From Bacteroidota bacterium (lineage in GTDB: Bacteria; Bacteroidota; Bacteroidia; Bacteroidales; Paludibacteraceae): a stretch of 10,199 bases of DNA. Position numbers and translations under genes: made by a program. Location: the NCBI GenBank assembly GCA_022709605.1, contig JAKLIM010000105.1, positions 1 to 10,199 on the forward strand, read 5' to 3'. Below the pieces are notes generated by a model. That model saw only the letters and a program-made list of their open reading frames with translations. It was not told the origin of the DNA and did not search any database. Shown piece after piece: positions 6,600 to 10,199 of this stretch; position 1 is the first letter of the stretch, and each line of letters opens with the position of its first letter.

Positions 6600-9500
6600 A
6601 TGTGTTTACTATCTGTAAAAAAAATATTTAAAACTATTATGTTGGTAGTAATTATACTACTGACCTCTTCATCCGTTGTACAAGGCGCAACTTATTACAC
6701 TTATACTAATGGTGATCCTACTTCTACAACTGTTTGGTGGACCGGAACAAATGGGACTGGAAGTCATCCTTCAAACTTTACTACTGCGGGTGATGTTTTT
6801 ATAATACAAAACAATAATGTGATGACTGCTACTGCAACATGGACTGTTGGTGCTAATCTTACTACATCTTCCACAATTCAAATAAATAGTGGTAGTACAT
6901 TAAATATGAATACCAGATTATTGACTTTGCGTAGTTGTAACTTTATTAATTCAGGGACTTTTACAAGTACAGCAGATGTATTAATCTCCGGAACTTTAGC
7001 ATCCAATTCGATTGGTGGATTTACCACTACTGGAACATTATCAATGACTAAAACCAGTGGGACGGCAACATTAACTGGTAATGTTAATGGTGGGGGCTTG
7101 ACCATAAATGGAAATGGTGGAACATTGAATTTAGGTGCAGGATTAACACATACATTTACAGGAACCTGGACAAGAACTATCGGGACATTAAATGGAGGAT
7201 CAAGCACGTTGAAAATCGGAGGAAATGTTTCCGGTGCAACTGGAACTTTCACTGCAAGTACTGGAACTGTAGAATGGTATGGTGGTACACTGACAATTGC
7301 AGATGTTTTATATTATCATTTAACGATTTCCGGTTCAGGAACAAAGTCATGGGCGCTCGGAGCTGCCAGAACAGTAGGAGGTGATCTTACCATTGGCGCA
7401 GGAACCGGTCTGACAACTTCAGGTAATCGAACACTCGGTGTAAACGGAGCAGCCTCAATTTCAGGAACGCTTACACTTGGCGGTACAAATGCAAAAACCT
7501 TTACTGGTGATGTAACTCTTAATAGTGGAAGTGTTTGGAATGAAACCGGTAGTGGAGCTATAAATTTTGGAGGAAGTCTTACCAATAATGCAACTACTTT
7601 TACTGCAAATACAGGTGCTCATACATTTAGTGGTATCGGAAAAACTTTAAGTGGAAATACAACAACTTCAATTGCTAATGTAGTTGTAAGCAGTAGCTAT
7701 GTCAATAGTGGAACTTTAACAGTTGGTACTGGTTTGTCAGGTTCCGGGAGTATAACAAATTCCGGAACATTGAATATCGGAGGAACAAGTTCAATTGCGA
7801 CCCTTGCCAACTCGGGAACTGTGGCTGTAACTGGAAGTGGGGCAATCACCACAGTTTTAGCAAATTTTACAAATACCGGAACCATAAATCTGGGAGGTTC
7901 AGGTGCAATTACTGGAATCACTAATAATGCTGATGGTACTGTGAATTTATCAAATTCAGGAACAATTACCAATTTCAATAATGCCTTCAGTACAAGTGTG
8001 TTAAATATTAGTGACCTCACTGTGCCAACAATTACTACCCTTACAACTACAACAACAGGAAATACGGTTAATTATAATGGTTCAGGAGCTCAGACTGTTA
8101 AGGCACAAGCGTATAGTAATCTAATCCTTAGCAATTCAGGTGTAAAATCCATACTTAGTGGGACCTCTGTTACCAGAAATCTGAGTATTGCACCAACAGG
8201 GTCTGCTACAGCAAGCATTGCTGCAGGTCAAAATATTATTGTAGGTAGCCTTTCTTTAGGCGATATTAACCAAAATTGCGGTACTTGGGGTTCAACAACA
8301 GCAACAACAGCTGCCAATTATAATAATGCATTTTTTGCTGCAACAACCGGTTATTTAACTGTAGGAACCCTTACAACGGCTTATAATGTCACCGGAGGTG
8401 GACGAACTTGCTCTATAGGAACTGGCTTTGAAGTAGGTCTTTCTGATTCTCAAATCGGAGTAGACTATCAATTATTTAATGGCACAACTTCGGTGGGATT
8501 GCCAGTTGCCGGAACGGGTTCAGCAATTAGTTTTGGCAACCAAACTTCCGTTGGGTGTTACACAGTTGCCGCAACACCGACCAACGGACTTTGTGCTACA
8601 ATTATGACCGGGAGCGCTGTAATTGTTATCGCACCGGAAGTGCCGAATTTTACAGGTAGTGTCACAAACACCACTTGTCCAAATTCAACTGACGGTGCTA
8701 TTTCGATAAATAGCAGTGTTGATCCCGCTGTACAATTTTCAAATGCAAATAGTAATTTTATAGATTTAAATACAACACTTCTAAATAATCTAAGTCAGTT
8801 TACGATGGAAGGTTGGATTAAATTTAATAAGGCAGATCTGACTGGTACTACTCGTGTAAGTATTTTTGGGCAAAATGATTTAATTGAATTCGGTATTATT
8901 GATCCAAATAATATCCAGATTTGGACTGCTAGTGGGGGATCGTTGAATGTGCCCATTTCAAATTATCCTTCTGATAACGCATGGCATCATATTGCTATGA
9001 TTGGGAATGGATTAAACCTGCTGTTTTATATTGATGGTGTTCTTACTGGTAGTGGTGGTAATACAATCGCCAATTATGGAACAAGTACATATACAACAAA
9101 AATTGGAGGAGGTGCTTTTGATGCAACAGGTGGTTCATTTATCGGACAAATCAAAAAAGTCGGATTTTGGAGTGCAGCGCTAACTCAATCTCAAATAGCT
9201 GGATTAGCCTCCGCATTTACAGTTTATTCCGGTTCTGAAACAGGATTGATTGCTGGCTATAATTTCTTAGAAGGAGCAGGAACATCGCTTTCCAGTTTGC
9301 CTTCCGGTAATACGGGTACTTTTAAAACTGCACCTAACACTCCTGTTTGGACTGATATACTTTCTTATGCCTGGACAAAAACAGGAGTTCCATCATTTAC
9401 TCCTACAACCAAAAATATTAGCAGTCTGGGTGTTGGGTCTTATAGTTTGACAGTTTCAAATGGGACTTGTACCAAAAGTAACGATTTTAATGTCAGTTCA

Positions 9501-10199
9501 ACAAATAACACGCCTACAATAGCATCTATCTCCTCACCAACAGCATTGTGTGCCGGTAGTTCGCTGAACCCAACAGCTCCTACAGTTACCCCAAATGGCT
9601 CAATTGTCACTGCTCAGGGTTGGCAATTGGAAACAACAATTGGTAGCGGTACATTCGCTAACCTGACAGTTCCATATACGGTCACTTATGCCGACAACGG
9701 GAAAAAGATTCAATACTATGCAACCAATAGTTGTGGAACGACAACCAGTAATCAGGTTACTTTAACTATAAATGACAAACCCCTCATTGCAGCAATCTCA
9801 GCTCCGGCAGCATTGTGTGCCGGTAGTTCGTGGAACCCAACAGCTCCTACAGTTACCCCAAATGGCTCAACAATAACTGCTCAGGGTTGGCAATTGGAAA
9901 CAGCAGTTAATAGCGGTACATTCGCTAGCCTGATAATTCCTTACGTGGTCACTTATGCCGATAATGGGAAGAGGATTCAATACTATGCTACCAATACTTG
10001 CGGAATGACAATCAGTAACCGGGTTACTTTAACTATAAATGACAAACCTTCTATTGCCGCAATTTCAACTCCAGCAGCATTGTGTGCCGGTAGTTCGCTG
10101 AACCCAACAGCTCCTGCAATTACCACAAAAGGCTCAACAGTTACTGCTCAGGGTTGGCAATTGGAAACAGGAGTTGGATCGGGTTCATTTGCTAACCTG
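6600..10199 (+). CDS. Giant secreted adhesin-like protein with beta-solenoid, LamG and Ig-like repeats (partial at right edge)
   Basis: This frame is open for 1200 codons from ATG 6600 to the end of the window. Residues 1-30 are a signal peptide (VKKIFKTIMLVVIILL core, cleavage near VQGA/TYY). Residues about 31-595 are rich in Gly, Thr, Ser and Asn with very few charged residues and carry degenerate strand-turn motifs (SGTL, NSGTI, NYNGSGAQTVKAQAYSNL), as in beta-solenoid surface proteins. Residues about 597-680 resemble a Bacteroidota Ig-like module (GVDYQLFNGTTSVGLPVAGTG, then SFGNQTSVGCYTV). Residues 681-710 and 918-970 look like two halves of one SprB-like repeat, split by a LamG domain at 711-917. 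From 972 an 89-residue Ig-like unit repeats, each copy with ALCAGSS and TNxCG cysteines that may pair. The family is expected at the cell surface, mediating adhesion, glycan binding or gliding-type functions. A type IX secretion signal would be at the unseen C-terminus. It is probably a separate transcription unit from the glycosidase. Confidence 0.85.
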   Translation, partial: MCLLSVKKIFKTIMLVVIILLTSSSVVQGATYYTYTNGDPTSTTVWWTGTNGTGSHPSNFTTAGDVFIIQNNNVMTATATWTVGANLTTSSTIQINSGSTLNMNTRLLTLRSCNFINSGTFTSTADVLISGTLASNSIGGFTTTGTLSMTKTSGTATLTGNVNGGGLTINGNGGTLNLGAGLTHTFTGTWTRTIGTLNGGSSTLKIGGNVSGATGTFTASTGTVEWYGGTLTIADVLYYHLTISGSGTKSWALGAARTVGGDLTIGAGTGLTTSGNRTLGVNGAASISGTLTLGGTNAKTFTGDVTLNSGSVWNETGSGAINFGGSLTNNATTFTANTGAHTFSGIGKTLSGNTTTSIANVVVSSSYVNSGTLTVGTGLSGSGSITNSGTLNIGGTSSIATLANSGTVAVTGSGAITTVLANFTNTGTINLGGSGAITGITNNADGTVNLSNSGTITNFNNAFSTSVLNISDLTVPTITTLTTTTTGNTVNYNGSGAQTVKAQAYSNLILSNSGVKSILSGTSVTRNLSIAPTGSATASIAAGQNIIVGSLSLGDINQNCGTWGSTTATTAANYNNAFFAATTGYLTVGTLTTAYNVTGGGRTCSIGTGFEVGLSDSQIGVDYQLFNGTTSVGLPVAGTGSAISFGNQTSVGCYTVAATPTNGLCATIMTGSAVIVIAPEVPNFTGSVTNTTCPNSTDGAISINSSVDPAVQFSNANSNFIDLNTTLLNNLSQFTMEGWIKFNKADLTGTTRVSIFGQNDLIEFGIIDPNNIQIWTASGGSLNVPISNYPSDNAWHHIAMIGNGLNLLFYIDGVLTGSGGNTIANYGTSTYTTKIGGGAFDATGGSFIGQIKKVGFWSAALTQSQIAGLASAFTVYSGSETGLIAGYNFLEGAGTSLSSLPSGNTGTFKTAPNTPVWTDILSYAWTKTGVPSFTPTTKNISSLGVGSYSLTVSNGTCTKSNDFNVSSTNNTPTIASISSPTALCAGSSLNPTAPTVTPNGSIVTAQGWQLETTIGSGTFANLTVPYTVTYADNGKKIQYYATNSCGTTTSNQVTLTINDKPLIAAISAPAALCAGSSWNPTAPTVTPNGSTITAQGWQLETAVNSGTFASLIIPYVVTYADNGKRIQYYATNTCGMTISNRVTLTINDKPSIAAISTPAALCAGSSLNPTAPAITTKGSTVTAQGWQLETGVGSGSFANL
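7704..7980 (+). repeat. Degenerate NSGT/GSGAI strand-turn repeats in the solenoid
   Basis: Within the adhesin, residues about 369-460 carry loosely periodic phrases such as NSGTLTVG, NSGTLNIGG, NSGTVAVTGSGAI, NTGTINLGGSGAI and NSGTITNF. They recur about every 20 residues, consistent with successive turns of a beta-solenoid. Conservation is at the protein level only; the DNA copies have diverged, unlike the array at 9513. Confidence 0.5.
8730..9350 (+). other. LamG / concanavalin-like lectin domain inside the adhesin
   Basis: Residues about 711-917 show the order typical of LamG_3 domains: FTMEGWIKF (W739), WHHIAMIG (W795, H796, H797), LLFYIDGVLTG, then FIGQIKKVGFWSAALTQSQI (W857), and a closing AGYNFLEGAGTS. 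Such domains bind carbohydrates or protein ligands and are common in secreted Bacteroidota proteins. SprB-like half-repeats lie on both sides, suggesting that the domain is inserted into a host module instead of joined end to end. Confidence 0.8.
9513..10199 (+). repeat. Tandem 267-bp (89-residue) in-frame repeats, at least 2.6 copies
   Basis: Units run 9513-9779, 9780-10046 and 10047-10199 (cut by the window edge) with no indels between them. A hand alignment gives about 40 differences in 267 bases between units 1 and 2 (about 85% identity) and about 26 in 153 between units 2 and 3. Some blocks are identical including silent positions, such as GCATTGTGTGCCGGTAGTTC and GCTCAGGGTTGGCAATTGGA, while other stretches differ. 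The encoded unit starts near P-x-I-A-x-IS, contains ALCAGSS, TAQGWQLET, VTYADNGK and IQYYATNxCG, and ends at LTINDK, as expected for an Ig-like bacterial surface module. Confidence 0.92.

Noticed and set aside
6878..8020. Three open frames on the minus strand (6878-7252, 7316-7585 and 7697-8020) giving Pro/Val-rich proteins
   Set aside because: They are antisense to the Gly/Thr-rich solenoid coding region; ACN and GGN codons read as Val/Pro-type codons on the other strand. The plus-strand frame is open over 1200 codons with a signal peptide and recognisable domains.
9513..10199. The regular repeats as a CRISPR array
   Set aside because: The period is 267 bases, in frame, with coding conservation and no short-repeat/unique-spacer structure.

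Overview
The window looks like chromosomal DNA from a member of the Bacteroidota. The evidence is a hybrid-two-component-type sensor with Reg_prop and Y_Y_Y domains, a secreted GH2-type glycosidase, and a giant adhesin with SprB-like, LamG and Bacteroidota-type Ig-like modules. Intergenic DNA is very AT-rich and gene starts have mostly A-rich leaders. The genus cannot be fixed from the sequence; an environmental or anaerobic polysaccharide degrader would fit.

Layout: (1) 1-2561, minus strand: the first 853 residues of a polysaccharide-sensing regulator, with a signal peptide, 14 propeller-blade motifs and the start of a Y_Y_Y domain; it runs off the left edge. (2) 2562-2849: a 288-bp divergent control region. 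(3) 2850-5738, plus strand: a complete 962-residue exported GH2-family enzyme with both expected catalytic glutamates (E457 and E536) and a long C-terminal extension. (4) 5744-5815: two hairpins in a row, read as a terminator region. (5) 5816-6599: a gene-free, extremely AT-rich gap with three imperfect palindromes and a few promoter-like words. (6) 6600-10199, plus strand: 1200 uninterrupted codons of a giant secreted adhesin-like protein, open at the right edge. It has a signal peptide, a long Gly/Thr/Ser/Asn-rich probable beta-solenoid, an Ig-like module, a LamG domain that appears to be inserted inside a SprB-like repeat, and a tandem array of 89-residue Ig-like repeats with an exact 267-bp period.

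How they fit together: the divergent sensor and glycosidase form a plausible regulator/target pair for one glycan. No SusC/SusD pair or other transporter is visible, so the rest of any utilization locus would lie outside. The adhesin is separated by terminators and a large gap, is probably an independent unit, and is likely exported to the cell surface, possibly by the type IX secretion system. Nothing here is clearly a wholly new system. The most distinctive points are the nested LamG/SprB architecture, the recently homogenised 267-bp repeats, and the structured gene-free gap.
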